Shown here: positions 10,274 to 19,053 of the stretch, piece after piece
Position numbering within the stretch: position 1 is the first letter of the stretch
Layout: every line of letters begins with the position of its first letter
Assembly: GCF_018861065.1 (NCBI RefSeq)
Contig: NZ_JAHKQO010000019.1
Coordinates: 110,401 to 174,400, forward strand
DNA from: Paraglaciecola arctica
Lineage (GTDB): Bacteria > Pseudomonadota > Gammaproteobacteria > Enterobacterales > Alteromonadaceae
Direction of reading: 5' to 3'
DNA length: 64,000 bases
Notes under the pieces: model-generated
The model's input: only the letters and a program-made list of their open reading frames with translations
Told to the model about the DNA's origin: nothing
The model's database searches: none
Program-made: the position numbers and the translations under genes

Positions 10274-11268
10274 TACTTAGCTTCCCAATGTAGAGGAAAG
10301 TGACAACTATAAAAATGAGTATGCACCCGCCGAATTTGAGGTATTGCAACGCATTCTCTCCGAGCTCTGGGGCAACGAGGGCCTAATCGACAACCTATAG
10401 GTAAATTATGTAATGTTGGTATAGTGCCATCCAAAGAGCTAAGAGGGGACTTTGGAGGCAAGTCTTTTCGAAAGCTTGGGGCACTATTTAGCAGCGCCTG
10501 CGTGTAGGGGTGAAAGGCGCGTTTCCTCAGTTGCAACAGATCGCCACTTTCAACCGTTTGTCCACAATATAAAACAGTCATATAACTTGCCATGTTGGAT
10601 ATGGCTAATAAATCGTGGCTAACGAATAATACACTGGTACTTTTAACTTGATTAACTCTAGAAAGTAACTTCAATATTTGGGTTTTTGCGGTTACTTCCA
10701 TACCCCTAGTGGGATCATCGGCAATAATTAACTTCGGTTCTGAAGCCAGTGCCATGGCAATCATAAATTTCTGTACTACATCGTTGGGGATCTGATGTGG
10801 GTAACTGCTTAAGCATAGTTGATGATTTTTAATACCTACTTTATGCAGTAAGTTTATCGCGAGTTCTCGCTTTTGTTTATTGCGTTGCCAAAACCAAGTT
10901 TTAGTTAGATTGTCAGTCGGAAGCATTTCTTGCAGTTGTTGACCTAGGGTTAGTAAGGGGTCAAGGGAATTAATTGGGTTTTGGAAAATCACAGAGATAT
11001 CTTTGCGAATAATTTTACGCCTTGCTTTAACCGTCATGGTTAATAAATTTTGACCTTTCCATGTCATTCGGTCCGCTGTAATTCTCCAGCGCACCGGCAG
11101 TGCTCCAACAATCGCTTTGACTATTAAGCTTTTACCAGAGCCTGATTCACCTACCAAGGCGTGAATTTGCTTTTCATGGATGACCATGTTTATTTTATCA
11201 AGTGCCTTTACCCAGCTTCCTGAAATATCAATTTCTAATGTCAGGTTTTTGATATCAAGCAATACCAT
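10273..11268 (-). CDS. sapD: Sap-type peptide ABC transporter, ATPase SapD
   Basis: 331 residues with the oligopeptide ABC C-terminal region (GCRLGPRCPRA, containing cysteines of the Opp/Dpp type). Walker A is GESGSGKS at 40-47. The signature is degenerate (YPHQIPNDVVQKFMIAMAL instead of LSGGMRQR) and Walker B reads LIIADDPT with Asp where the catalytic Glu normally sits. E. coli SapD also has an altered signature, so this may be a largely regulatory ATPase paired with the active SapF. It overlaps the sapC stop by one base. Confidence 0.88.
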   Translation of the reverse strand: MVLLDIKNLTLEIDISGSWVKALDKINMVIHEKQIHALVGESGSGKSLIVKAIVGALPVRWRITADRMTWKGQNLLTMTVKARRKIIRKDISVIFQNPINSLDPLLTLGQQLQEMLPTDNLTKTWFWQRNKQKRELAINLLHKVGIKNHQLCLSSYPHQIPNDVVQKFMIAMALASEPKLIIADDPTRGMEVTAKTQILKLLSRVNQVKSTSVLFVSHDLLAISNMASYMTVLYCGQTVESGDLLQLRKRAFHPYTQALLNSAPSFRKDLPPKSPLSSLDGTIPTLHNLPIGCRLGPRCPRARRECVAIPQIRRVHTHFYSCHFPLHWEAK

Positions 11269-12161
11269 TAGTGTAATAACCTATTTCTAAGGGCTGATCG
11301 CAAACCATCACCCACTAAATTGATAGAAATTATCATAATAAATAAGGCTCCACCCGGTACCGCAATTGTCCAAGGTGCAATGTAAGCGACTTCAATACCT
11401 TCTAAAAGCATCGCCCCTAGTTCTGAAGAAGGGGCTTGTGCTCCTAATTTGAGAAACCCTAGAGCACTTATGTCTAAAATAGAAACAGACAGCGCTAGTG
11501 TGCCTTGAACAACTAACATCTCCCCCATATTGGGTAAGATAGAATGCATAAAAATGTGGGTTTTGCTCGCTCCATCGAGTTTGGCGGCCATAATATATTC
11601 TTTGGATAATTCGTGTCTTATAAAGTCGCGAGTTTGATGCACAAATTGCGGAATCAGAGCAAGAGCAATCGCCCACATACTATTGACGAGTCCAGTCCCT
11701 AAAATAGCGATAATAATGATGGCGATGAGTAAGGTGGGAATGGCTTGTATTGAGTCTAGTGTGTGGTTAATAAAACTTGAACGAAACCCTTTGCTCATTC
11801 CGGCTAACGCGCCTAATCCTACACCCAAAAACATGGCAACTACGACTAACAACAAACTAATACCAAAGGTTGTTCTGCACCCATAAATAATTCGCGACAA
11901 TAAATCACGGCCTAATGCATCCGTCCCGAATAAATGGCTAATACCACCGTTAGGATACCAAGACGGTGGGATCAATAAATCACCTATTTGTTGCATATTC
12001 GGATCGAAAGGGGCCAACAGCGGACAAAAAATTGTGATAATCAAAAAAAATGCAAAACAAAACAAACCAGCAACAGCAATATGATTCTTTTTAAACTCCA
12101 TCCAAGTGTACTGCAATGGAGAGGGATAATGTTCTTCTTGATATAAACTAGATTGTGGCAC
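11268..12161 (-). CDS. sapC: Sap-type peptide ABC transporter, permease SapC
   Basis: Inner-membrane permease with several transmembrane helices and the BPD EAA loop (EYIMAAKLDGASKTHIFMHSILP). LFGTDALGRDLLSRIIYG is the conserved segment of DppC/SapC permeases. The frame is open to 12209, but a GTG at 12161 gives VPQSSLYQEEHYPS, which aligns with the E. coli SapC N-terminus and has AGAAGGG about 6 bases upstream, so this start was chosen. It then overlaps the sapB end by 14 bp. Length is 297 residues, as usual. Confidence 0.88.
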   Translation of the reverse strand: MPQSSLYQEEHYPSPLQYTWMEFKKNHIAVAGLFCFAFFLIITIFCPLLAPFDPNMQQIGDLLIPPSWYPNGGISHLFGTDALGRDLLSRIIYGCRTTFGISLLLVVVAMFLGVGLGALAGMSKGFRSSFINHTLDSIQAIPTLLIAIIIIAILGTGLVNSMWAIALALIPQFVHQTRDFIRHELSKEYIMAAKLDGASKTHIFMHSILPNMGEMLVVQGTLALSVSILDISALGFLKLGAQAPSSELGAMLLEGIEVAYIAPWTIAVPGGALFIMIISINLVGDGLRSALRNRLLH

Positions 12162-13179
12162 GTTCAGCCCTTCTGCGTCTTGGATCAGTGAGACGAATAG
12201 TAAGATCAATCGACATGGTAAAAATCACAACCAGAACTGAAACCGCTAACATTCCAGCCCTAATTGCGGGGTAGTCTTGCTGATAAATAGCTTGTATGAG
12301 CCAATTTCCAATACCGGGCCAAGAAAAAATACTTTCAACAATCATCGCGTTAGTTAACAGTGTGGGAAATTGCATCGCTAACAGCGGTAAAATGGGAATC
12401 AACGCATTTCTTACCCCGTGACGCATTAACACTTGTCGAGGAGTTAAACCTCTTGCGTAGGCTGCTAATATAAATTCACTGTTTAAGGTTTTGATTACTG
12501 AACGTCGAGTAATACGTATGATAAGTGTTGTTGTGACAACCGCAATTGATAAAGTGGGCAAAATAAGATGGCGCAATGCGCTAGTGAGCGCTGCACTTTT
12601 ATCAATCGAATCAGATAATAAAATATCGATTAAAATAAAGCCTGTGGCTCTCGGGATTTCAAATAATAAGCTAATACGACCAGAAAGTGGAAACCATCCT
12701 AATTGCAAAGAAAAGAATAGAATCAATATCAAAGCTAACCAGAATACCGGAATAGAATATCCTAATAAGCTTACCGACAGTAAACTATAGTCAGTAAATT
12801 TATGATGCCGTAAGGCGGCTAAAAAACCTAGCGGTAATCCAATGAAAAAGGAAAGAAAAAGTGCATAGGCGCTTAGCTCTATACTCGCAGGGAGATAGTG
12901 ACTGACATCTTCAATTAGCGGTAAACCAGAACTAAAACTCACCCCCCAATTTCCGGCAAATAACTCGCCCATGTAGTGCCAATATTGAACCAATATATTG
13001 GCGTCGACGGCGTATTTCAACTCACTATTTTGACGTTCGGTTAACTCAAGGAGTCTTAGGCCAGTAAGATTCTCTATGGCTTGGCCTGGAAATAAATATG
13101 CCAAGATAAATGACAATAAACTTAATACAAACAGGGTAGCCAAGACTAAGTTGGTGTAACGCAGCAAAACTTTTGTCAT
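12148..13179 (-). CDS. sapB: Sap-type peptide ABC transporter, permease SapB
   Basis: 343 residues, DppB/OppB-type permease: an N-terminal membrane anchor, a long periplasmic loop, then a helix bundle with the EAA loop (EFILAAYARGLTPRQVLMRHGVRNALIP). It forms the membrane channel with SapC. The ATG at 13179 overlaps the last base of the sapA stop, showing tight translational coupling. Confidence 0.9.
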   Translation of the reverse strand: MTKVLLRYTNLVLATLFVLSLLSFILAYLFPGQAIENLTGLRLLELTERQNSELKYAVDANILVQYWHYMGELFAGNWGVSFSSGLPLIEDVSHYLPASIELSAYALFLSFFIGLPLGFLAALRHHKFTDYSLLSVSLLGYSIPVFWLALILILFFSLQLGWFPLSGRISLLFEIPRATGFILIDILLSDSIDKSAALTSALRHLILPTLSIAVVTTTLIIRITRRSVIKTLNSEFILAAYARGLTPRQVLMRHGVRNALIPILPLLAMQFPTLLTNAMIVESIFSWPGIGNWLIQAIYQQDYPAIRAGMLAVSVLVVIFTMSIDLTIRLTDPRRRRAERATI

Positions 13180-14816
13180 TAGAGTTTTTTCACTCCACCA
13201 AAACGCACACCACCATAGGGATTAATGACCAATCCTTGTAATTCTTTCCTGTGGGCTTGATATCTAGAAGCATGAGCAATAGGGATCAAAGGCAATTGTT
13301 CCGCCAAAAGTTCATTGGCTTGGCCATAAAAATAAGTGCGTTCACTGATGTCGGTGTATTGCAAAGCTTTGTTAATCAATAAATCGTATTCTTGTGAACA
13401 CCACATTGCTCTGTTGGTGCCTGACTCGATTGCTGCGCAAGATAATAATGGTCGGTAAAAATTATCTGGATCACCGTTGTCGGCAGACCAACCAATCAGC
13501 ACTGAGTCATGTATGCCCTGTGTTAAACGTTCTCTAAAAGTTGACCATTCGTAGCTGATAATATTGACTTGTATGCCAACTTCTTGCAGGTAAGCTTGTA
13601 TTAGCTCGGCCATTTTAGTTGCATTGGGATTGTAAGCTCGTTGCACTGGCATCGCCCATACCGTCATAGAGAAATTTTCGGGGATCCCTTGCTCACGCAA
13701 TAACTTTTTGGCTGCGATAGGATTATAACTAAGCGCTTTTACGTCAGACTGAAACGCCCAAGAGGTAGGAGGCACAATATTTTTTGCCAGAATAGCGCTA
13801 TTAAAATAAATAGCCTCAATCAACGCGTTTTTATCAATTGCCATTCCTAGAGCTCGACGCACTTCTGGATTATTAAATGGTGCTTTAGAAGTATTAAATG
13901 CCCAAAAACCAATGTTTAAACCAGGCTTTTCATCTAATACTAACGCATCTTGCTGTTTGATTACTTCTAATTCACTGTGTGCTGGCAACGCAATGGCATC
14001 GCATTCGGCGGTAATAAGTTTAGCAAGTCTGAGTGAGCTGGAAGGTGTGATATCAAAAATGAGTTTGTCGGTTAACTGGATATTGCGCCAATATTTTGGG
14101 TGTTTTGTATAACGTATGTAGCGGTCCTGACGGAAACTAGCCAGTTGATAAGGACCCGTGCCCACTGGTTTATGATCAATTAACTCTTTTTGATTTCGAG
14201 AAATTAATTTGTCGGCATATTCCGCAGACAAAATTACCGCGAAATCTGTAGCGAGGTTGGCTAAAAATGAACTTTCAGGTTTGTTGAGGGTTATTTCTAC
14301 TCGATAACCATTTAAACGCGTTACTTTTGTTATTAAGTCGGCGAGTTTTAGACTATCAGTGTAGGGGTATCTACCGCCAGATATCTGGTGAAAAGGGTGC
14401 GTCATCAAGCGCCAACGATCGATACTAAACAATACATCGTCAGCGTTAAAATAACGCGTTGGCGTAAACGTTTGAGTGTCGTGAAACGATACCTTACGCC
14501 TCAATTGAAAAGTATAGGTTTTGCCATCATCGCTAATTAGCCAACTGGTAGCTAGCGCTGGGACGAAGTCGCCAGTTACTGGGTCAAAATCAATTAATCT
14601 ATCATAGATTTGGTGAGATGATGCATCCACAGTTGTGCCGGAAGTATCTAGTTGCGGATTGAAATTTGCAGGACTTCCTTCTGAACAATACACAATACCA
14701 TTGGGGTCTGTTTTAGATAGAAGGAGACCATCGCAAGCACATAAGCAGATACTCGATAACATTATCAAGGCGGTTTTGACCCAATGGTTTATATTGCGCT
14801 TTTCGATAATATTCAC
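13179..14816 (-). CDS. sapA: Sap-type periplasmic peptide-binding protein SapA, probable lipoprotein
   Basis: 545 residues, solute-binding protein family 5. The N-terminus (KRNINHWVKTALIMLSSICLCACDG) is a signal sequence ending in LCAC, a near-lipobox, so membrane anchoring by a lipid is likely. Family motifs YDRLIDFDPVTGDFVPALATSW and KPVGTGPYQL are present. The start is GTG at 14816; an ATG at 14762 would lose most of the signal n-region. It delivers peptide-like substrates to SapBC. It starts 9 bp after pspF ends, so pspF and sap are probably cotranscribed. Confidence 0.88.
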   Translation of the reverse strand: MNIIEKRNINHWVKTALIMLSSICLCACDGLLLSKTDPNGIVYCSEGSPANFNPQLDTSGTTVDASSHQIYDRLIDFDPVTGDFVPALATSWLISDDGKTYTFQLRRKVSFHDTQTFTPTRYFNADDVLFSIDRWRLMTHPFHQISGGRYPYTDSLKLADLITKVTRLNGYRVEITLNKPESSFLANLATDFAVILSAEYADKLISRNQKELIDHKPVGTGPYQLASFRQDRYIRYTKHPKYWRNIQLTDKLIFDITPSSSLRLAKLITAECDAIALPAHSELEVIKQQDALVLDEKPGLNIGFWAFNTSKAPFNNPEVRRALGMAIDKNALIEAIYFNSAILAKNIVPPTSWAFQSDVKALSYNPIAAKKLLREQGIPENFSMTVWAMPVQRAYNPNATKMAELIQAYLQEVGIQVNIISYEWSTFRERLTQGIHDSVLIGWSADNGDPDNFYRPLLSCAAIESGTNRAMWCSQEYDLLINKALQYTDISERTYFYGQANELLAEQLPLIPIAHASRYQAHRKELQGLVINPYGGVRFGGVKKL

Positions 14817-14825
14817 GAAATCAGC

Positions 14826-15923
14826 TTAACCCAAGTCTTCATTAGTTTGCTCTAACAAATTATATTTTTTTAGATAGCCACGTAATTGATGGTAGGTTAA
14901 ACCTAATTTTTCGGCGGTTTTCTTTTGATTAAATTGACTATCTGCCAAAGCTTGGTTAATTAAATCTATCTCAAAGTCTTGAGACAATTCCTTTAGATCG
15001 ACTGGAAATTCAAAGCTTGGGTTTGTTTTTAATTCCTCAGTTGTTGTAATGTCTGCTATAGGTTCAGGTAAGTTGTCTGGTGGTGAAACCACTTCTGGTT
15101 GATTAATTCTATCCTGTGTTTTAACTCTCTTTTGAGGGCGGTAATTAGACTCAAATGGATCCAATACGATATTATGTACAGGTAAATTGGGGTTGTTGCT
15201 ACGGTATACCGCTCGTTCAACCACGTTTTTAAGTTCGCGGATATTGCCTGGCCAGTTGTAATCCAATAGCGTGCGTTTGGCTTTTTCAGTAAAACCGCTG
15301 AATAGTTCCATATCTAATTCTCTAGCCATATTGATAGCAAAATGCTCAGCTAACATCATTATATCTTCTCTACGCTCGCGTAAAGGAGGAAGAGTAATCA
15401 CGTCAAATGCTAACCTGTCCAGTAAATCGGCTCTGAATTCGCCTGATTCAGCTAGAGAAGGCAAGTCTTCGTTAGTCGCCGCCACTAACCTAACATCAAC
15501 TTTCACACTTCGTGAGCCACCTACACGTTCGAACTCCCCATATTCAATCACGCGCAGAAGTTTTTCTTGCACCATTCCTGACGTATTGGCGAGCTCATCC
15601 AAAAACAAAGTGCCGTTATTGGCAGATTCGAATCGTCCTTCTCGGCGTTTTGCTGCACCAGTGAAGGCTCCTGCTTCGTAACCAAACAATTCACTTTCTA
15701 ACAAACTTTCGTTCAGTGCCGCACAATTAAGTGTTAAATAGTTTTGTTCCCAGCGCTTTGACAAAAAATGCATACGTGCAGCAACTAGCTCTTTTCCCGT
15801 GCCTCTTTCCCCGATAATTAATACCGGTTTATTGAGTGGTGCGATCTGTGAAATTTGTTCCAACACTTCTAAAAAGTTATTAGAGTGACCTAGCAAGTTA
15901 TCCTGTTGGCGAAAACGGCTCAT
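14826..15923 (-). CDS. pspF: psp operon transcriptional activator PspF
   Basis: Sigma-54 enhancer-binding protein that drives pspA and is held off by PspA. From the ATG at 15923 (MSRFRQQDNLLG; GAGGA six bases upstream) it has 365 residues, against 325 in E. coli. It has no receiver domain, as expected for PspF. The AAA+ domain shows GERGTGKE (Walker A), EAGAFTGA (the sigma-54 contact loop, intact) and GTLFLDE (Walker B). A longer, polar linker leads to the C-terminal Fis-type HTH (NQKKTAEKLGLTYHQLRGYLKK). It is divergent from pspA. Confidence 0.95.
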   Translation of the reverse strand: MSRFRQQDNLLGHSNNFLEVLEQISQIAPLNKPVLIIGERGTGKELVAARMHFLSKRWEQNYLTLNCAALNESLLESELFGYEAGAFTGAAKRREGRFESANNGTLFLDELANTSGMVQEKLLRVIEYGEFERVGGSRSVKVDVRLVAATNEDLPSLAESGEFRADLLDRLAFDVITLPPLRERREDIMMLAEHFAINMARELDMELFSGFTEKAKRTLLDYNWPGNIRELKNVVERAVYRSNNPNLPVHNIVLDPFESNYRPQKRVKTQDRINQPEVVSPPDNLPEPIADITTTEELKTNPSFEFPVDLKELSQDFEIDLINQALADSQFNQKKTAEKLGLTYHQLRGYLKKYNLLEQTNEDLG

Positions 15924-16048
15924 CAATATCCTCAAAAAGTGGTCTAAACGACTAACTAATCGTCTGCTTACAAAATATTGTAGATCTCAGCGACCAGCGT
16001 GTAAATTAATATTTCTTTAAAATCAATAATTTAGTTTAAATACTATGT

Positions 16049-16063
16049 TGGCCTAGTAATTGA
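16049..16063 (+). promoter_or_regulatory. candidate sigma-54 promoter of pspABC
   Basis: TGGCCTAGTAATTGA keeps the GG and TG elements at the exact -24/-12 spacing of TGGCAC-N5-TTGC, with A in place of the final C. It lies 79 bp before pspA and next to divergent pspF, where the sigma-54 promoter is expected. PspF sites should lie upstream, between 15924 and 16040, but no clear site could be picked out by eye. Confidence 0.5.
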
Positions 16064-16141
16064 ATACCATTTACTAAGAAAAACCAATAATCCAGTTAAG
16101 TAATAGTATTTAACGTACATTTGATAAAAGAGGTAAAGACT

Positions 16142-16819
16142 ATGGGTATCTTCTCGCGTTTCACAGACATAGTGAACTCAAATATTAATTCGATTTTAGA
16201 TAAGGCCGAAGATCCGGAAAAAATGGTTCGCTTAATTATTCAGGAAATGGAAGACACATTAGTTGAGGTGCGTTCTGCTTCAGCAAAGACGCTAGCAAGT
16301 AAAAAAGAGATTGCGTCGCAAATAGGCAAGGTACAAAACGAAGCTAAGGATTGGAAAGCAAAAGCAGAATTGGCTATCAGTAAAGATAGAGAAGATTTGG
16401 CTAGAGCCGCGTTGCAAGAAAAGAAAAAATGTGACGAACATGCCAAAGCCTTGTCTTCAGAACTTACTGTGGTTGATGAGCAGATTGTTAAGTTACAAAG
16501 TGAAGTGGGGCAATTACAAGATAAATTGGCCGATGCAAAAGCGCGTCAGAAGGCAATTATACTTAGACAAAAAACGGTTAGCTCTAGGCTTGAAGTGAAA
16601 AAAACCTTAGACAACGGCAAAGTGGATGCTGCAATGGGACGTTTCGAACAGTATGAACGCAAAATTGATGATCTCGAATCACAGGTTGATGCTTACGATT
16701 TAGGTAAAAAGACCCTAGCAGATGAGTTCGCTGAACTTGAATCTGATGATGAAATTGATGATGAATTGGCAGCTTTGAAGAAAAAAATGCAAAGTAAATC
16801 ATCTGCTAGTAAAAAATAA
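16142..16819 (+). CDS. pspA: phage shock protein A (membrane stress effector)
   Basis: 225-residue, almost wholly helical coiled-coil protein of the PspA/IM30 (ESCRT-III-like) family. It binds the inner membrane during envelope stress, and in the resting cell inhibits PspF. The start at 16142 (MGIFSRFTDIVNSNINSILDKAEDPEKM) matches the family N-terminus with its amphipathic helix; AGAGG lies 8 bases upstream. The frame is open to 16121 but that TTG is not needed. It is first in pspABC, behind a candidate sigma-54 promoter. Confidence 0.97.
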   Translation: MGIFSRFTDIVNSNINSILDKAEDPEKMVRLIIQEMEDTLVEVRSASAKTLASKKEIASQIGKVQNEAKDWKAKAELAISKDREDLARAALQEKKKCDEHAKALSSELTVVDEQIVKLQSEVGQLQDKLADAKARQKAIILRQKTVSSRLEVKKTLDNGKVDAAMGRFEQYERKIDDLESQVDAYDLGKKTLADEFAELESDDEIDDELAALKKKMQSKSSASKK

Positions 16820-16848
16820 GACCTATTTGAGCTGAAAGGAGATAAATT

Positions 16849-17085
16849 GTGGAAGACGTGATTGGAATCATAATAGCACCTATCATTATATTTATGATCT
16901 TTGTCGCTCCGATATGGTTGATAATGCATTATCGGAGCAAAAAACAAATGAGTCAGGGACTGACTGAAGATGAATATGGCACATTGCAAGAGTTAGCCGA
17001 CAGGGCCGAAAAAATGGCCGAGCGCATCCATACATTAGAATCTATTTTGGATGCTGAGGCGCCAGAGTGGAGGAATAAGGTATGA
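16849..17085 (+). CDS. pspB: phage shock protein B
   Basis: 78 residues: one N-terminal transmembrane helix (IIIAPIIIFMIFVAPIWLIMHY) followed by a coiled coil (LADRAEKMAERIHTLESILD), the PspB layout. With PspC it senses membrane stress and draws PspA to the membrane. The start is GTG at 16849 with AAAGGAG seven bases upstream. Its stop overlaps the pspC start (ATGA). Confidence 0.93.
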   Translation: MEDVIGIIIAPIIIFMIFVAPIWLIMHYRSKKQMSQGLTEDEYGTLQELADRAEKMAERIHTLESILDAEAPEWRNKV

Positions 17086-17546
17086 GGACATATGGCACTT
17101 TGCATAGGGATCCAACGAAAGGAAAAATTGCAGGGGTATGTGCTGGAATAGCAGAGTACTTTGGTATGGAGATCTGGTTAGTGCGAATACTCACACTAAC
17201 AGGTTTTTTCTTACTCGGAGGGCCATTTTTCTTCGTTGGATATATTGCCGCTTGGTTTATCTTAGAAAAAAAGCCGAAGGGATATACTGCTAGACCTAAA
17301 GACCATGAGTTCACGGCTAAAGGCTTTCAAAGCAAATCACAAGGTAAAGGGTGGCATAATGTTGATGAACAAGAATCAGAAAAAGTTGTGGTGAAATCTA
17401 AGGTTTGGCAAGCAGGTGAATCACCTAAACAGGCTTTTATTGATATTAAACAACGTTTTGAAAAAAACGAAGACAGACTAAGAAAAATGGAGACCTATGT
17501 GACATCATCTGAATTCCAACTCAACCGAGAATTAAGTAAATTATAA
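17082..17546 (+). CDS. pspC: phage shock protein C
   Basis: 154 residues. The N-terminal PspC domain (LHRDPTKGKIAGVCAGIAEYFG, then a hydrophobic segment ILTLTGFFLLGGPFFFVGYIAAWFIL) is complete. The longer C-terminal part ends in a predicted coiled coil (KQRFEKNEDRLRKMETYVTSSEFQLNREL), typical of proteobacterial PspC. It acts with PspB as the membrane sensor. It is translationally coupled to pspB by a 4-bp overlap. Confidence 0.93.
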   Translation: MRTYGTLHRDPTKGKIAGVCAGIAEYFGMEIWLVRILTLTGFFLLGGPFFFVGYIAAWFILEKKPKGYTARPKDHEFTAKGFQSKSQGKGWHNVDEQESEKVVVKSKVWQAGESPKQAFIDIKQRFEKNEDRLRKMETYVTSSEFQLNRELSKL

Positions 17547-17556
17547 CCAATTCAAA

Positions 17557-17594
17557 GGGCTAACCTGATGTTAGCCCAAACGGTTAGTTTTTTT
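17557..17594 (+). terminator. two alternative hairpins and T-tract after pspC
   Basis: GGGCTAAC, loop CTGAT, GTTAGCCC form a strong stem at 17557-17577. The overlapping CTAACC (17560-17565) can instead pair with GGTTAG (17582-17587), which is directly followed by eight T. Only the second has terminator form, and the first would prevent it. It may let part of the psp transcription continue into ycjXF. Confidence 0.45.
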
Positions 17595-17622
17595 AAATCA
17601 ATAAAAGGTTGATAGATTTTTT

Positions 17623-19053
17623 ATGCAAACGTCTTTTTTTCAACATGCTAGCGTTCAACTCTCCAAACAAAAACTAAAAACAACGGCTGCTAGATTAGTT
17701 AATCATCATGTTAATTTGGCGGTAACAGGTTTGAGTGGTAGCGGTAAAACCGCCTTTATTACATCCTTAGTCAATCAATTAATAGAAGCGAATGAATCTG
17801 CACATTTACCCTTTTTTTCGGTCGTTCGAGAATCACGATTGATAGGAGTAAAAAGGGATGTGCAACCTAATTTAACGCTTAATCGTTTTGCCTACGAAGA
17901 TGCAATGTCTAAACTTACCCAACCTTCTCCGCAGTGGCCTTCTTCGACCAAAGGCATTTCCCAAGTTAGGCTGAAAATAAAGTACAAGAAGAGCCAGGGC
18001 TTTAGCAAATATTTAACTGAAGACGCCACACTAACACTAGATATTACCGATTACCCTGGTGAATGGTTACTCGACTTACCTCTATTAGACATGAGCTTTT
18101 TGCAATGGTCAGCCCATTGCGAGGAGGAGCTCAACGATCCTAACAGAAATGAGTTAGCGCAAGATTTTTTCAATGCTGTGGCTGAGCTGGATTTAATGGC
18201 TAAAGGCGACGAATTAGCACTACAACACATTGCTCAGTTATATACAAAATATCTAAATGATTGCCAAGCTCATGGCTATCAACTTTTGCAACCTGGTCGA
18301 TTTATATTACCAGGAGAATTGTCAGGGGCACCGGTTTTGCATTTTTTTCCGATTGCGAGTAAACAATTGGAACAACAGGATGTTGATTTCAGTAATCTTA
18401 TCAAAGGCAGTAATGCTGAGTTATTGGTGCAACGTTATGAGCACTATAAAACTCAAGTGGTACAACCATTTTACAAAGAGCATTTTAAACGCTTCGACAG
18501 GCAAGTGGTTTTAGTGGATTGTTTGTCAGCATTAAATCGAGGGTTTCATAGTTATCAAGATTTGCAAAAAGCATTAGATTGGTTAATGGGGAGCTTCCAA
18601 TATGGTTCCTCAAATATTCTTAATCGCTTGTTCCAACCCAAAATTGACAAGTTAGTGTTTGCAGCTAGTAAGGCCGATCACATTACGCCAGACCAACAAA
18701 CCAATTTGGTAAAGTTATTAGAAAGCATGTTGCATAGCGCACGAAAACAAATTCAGTTTGATGGCGTGGTAACCGAGTCGACAGCAATCGCTGCGATTCG
18801 CGCTTCCAAATCTGGACTAGGGCAGTTAAATGGGGAAAGTATTCCGGTGCTGCAAGGTACAAGTAAACAAGGAACAGCCATAACATTGTTTCCCGGCGAA
18901 GTACCGCAACATTGCCCAGAGCCTGAATTCTGGTTGCAACAACAATTTGAGTTTCCTAAATTGTCTCCGCCAGTAATGAAGGCTGAACATGTATTACCCC
19001 ATCTTAGAATGGATCAAATACTCGATTTTCTGCTAGGGGATAAATTACTATGA
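17623..19053 (+). CDS. ycjX: YcjX family GTPase-like ATP/GTP-binding protein
   Basis: 476 residues. P-loop GLSGSGKT occurs near the N-terminus (about 36-43), DITDYPGEWLLDLPLL is the family's Walker B/switch region, and AASKADHI resembles a TKxD-type base motif. YcjX belongs to the psp regulon in E. coli and is linked to envelope stress, though its activity is not well defined. It overlaps ycjF by 4 bp and keeps the E. coli order pspABC-ycjXF-tyrR. Confidence 0.92.
   Translation: MQTSFFQHASVQLSKQKLKTTAARLVNHHVNLAVTGLSGSGKTAFITSLVNQLIEANESAHLPFFSVVRESRLIGVKRDVQPNLTLNRFAYEDAMSKLTQPSPQWPSSTKGISQVRLKIKYKKSQGFSKYLTEDATLTLDITDYPGEWLLDLPLLDMSFLQWSAHCEEELNDPNRNELAQDFFNAVAELDLMAKGDELALQHIAQLYTKYLNDCQAHGYQLLQPGRFILPGELSGAPVLHFFPIASKQLEQQDVDFSNLIKGSNAELLVQRYEHYKTQVVQPFYKEHFKRFDRQVVLVDCLSALNRGFHSYQDLQKALDWLMGSFQYGSSNILNRLFQPKIDKLVFAASKADHITPDQQTNLVKLLESMLHSARKQIQFDGVVTESTAIAAIRASKSGLGQLNGESIPVLQGTSKQGTAITLFPGEVPQHCPEPEFWLQQQFEFPKLSPPVMKAEHVLPHLRMDQILDFLLGDKLL

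Noticed and set aside
11392-11676. Second minus-strand frame inside sapC
   Set aside because: It overlaps a well-supported permease in another frame and encodes no recognisable domain.
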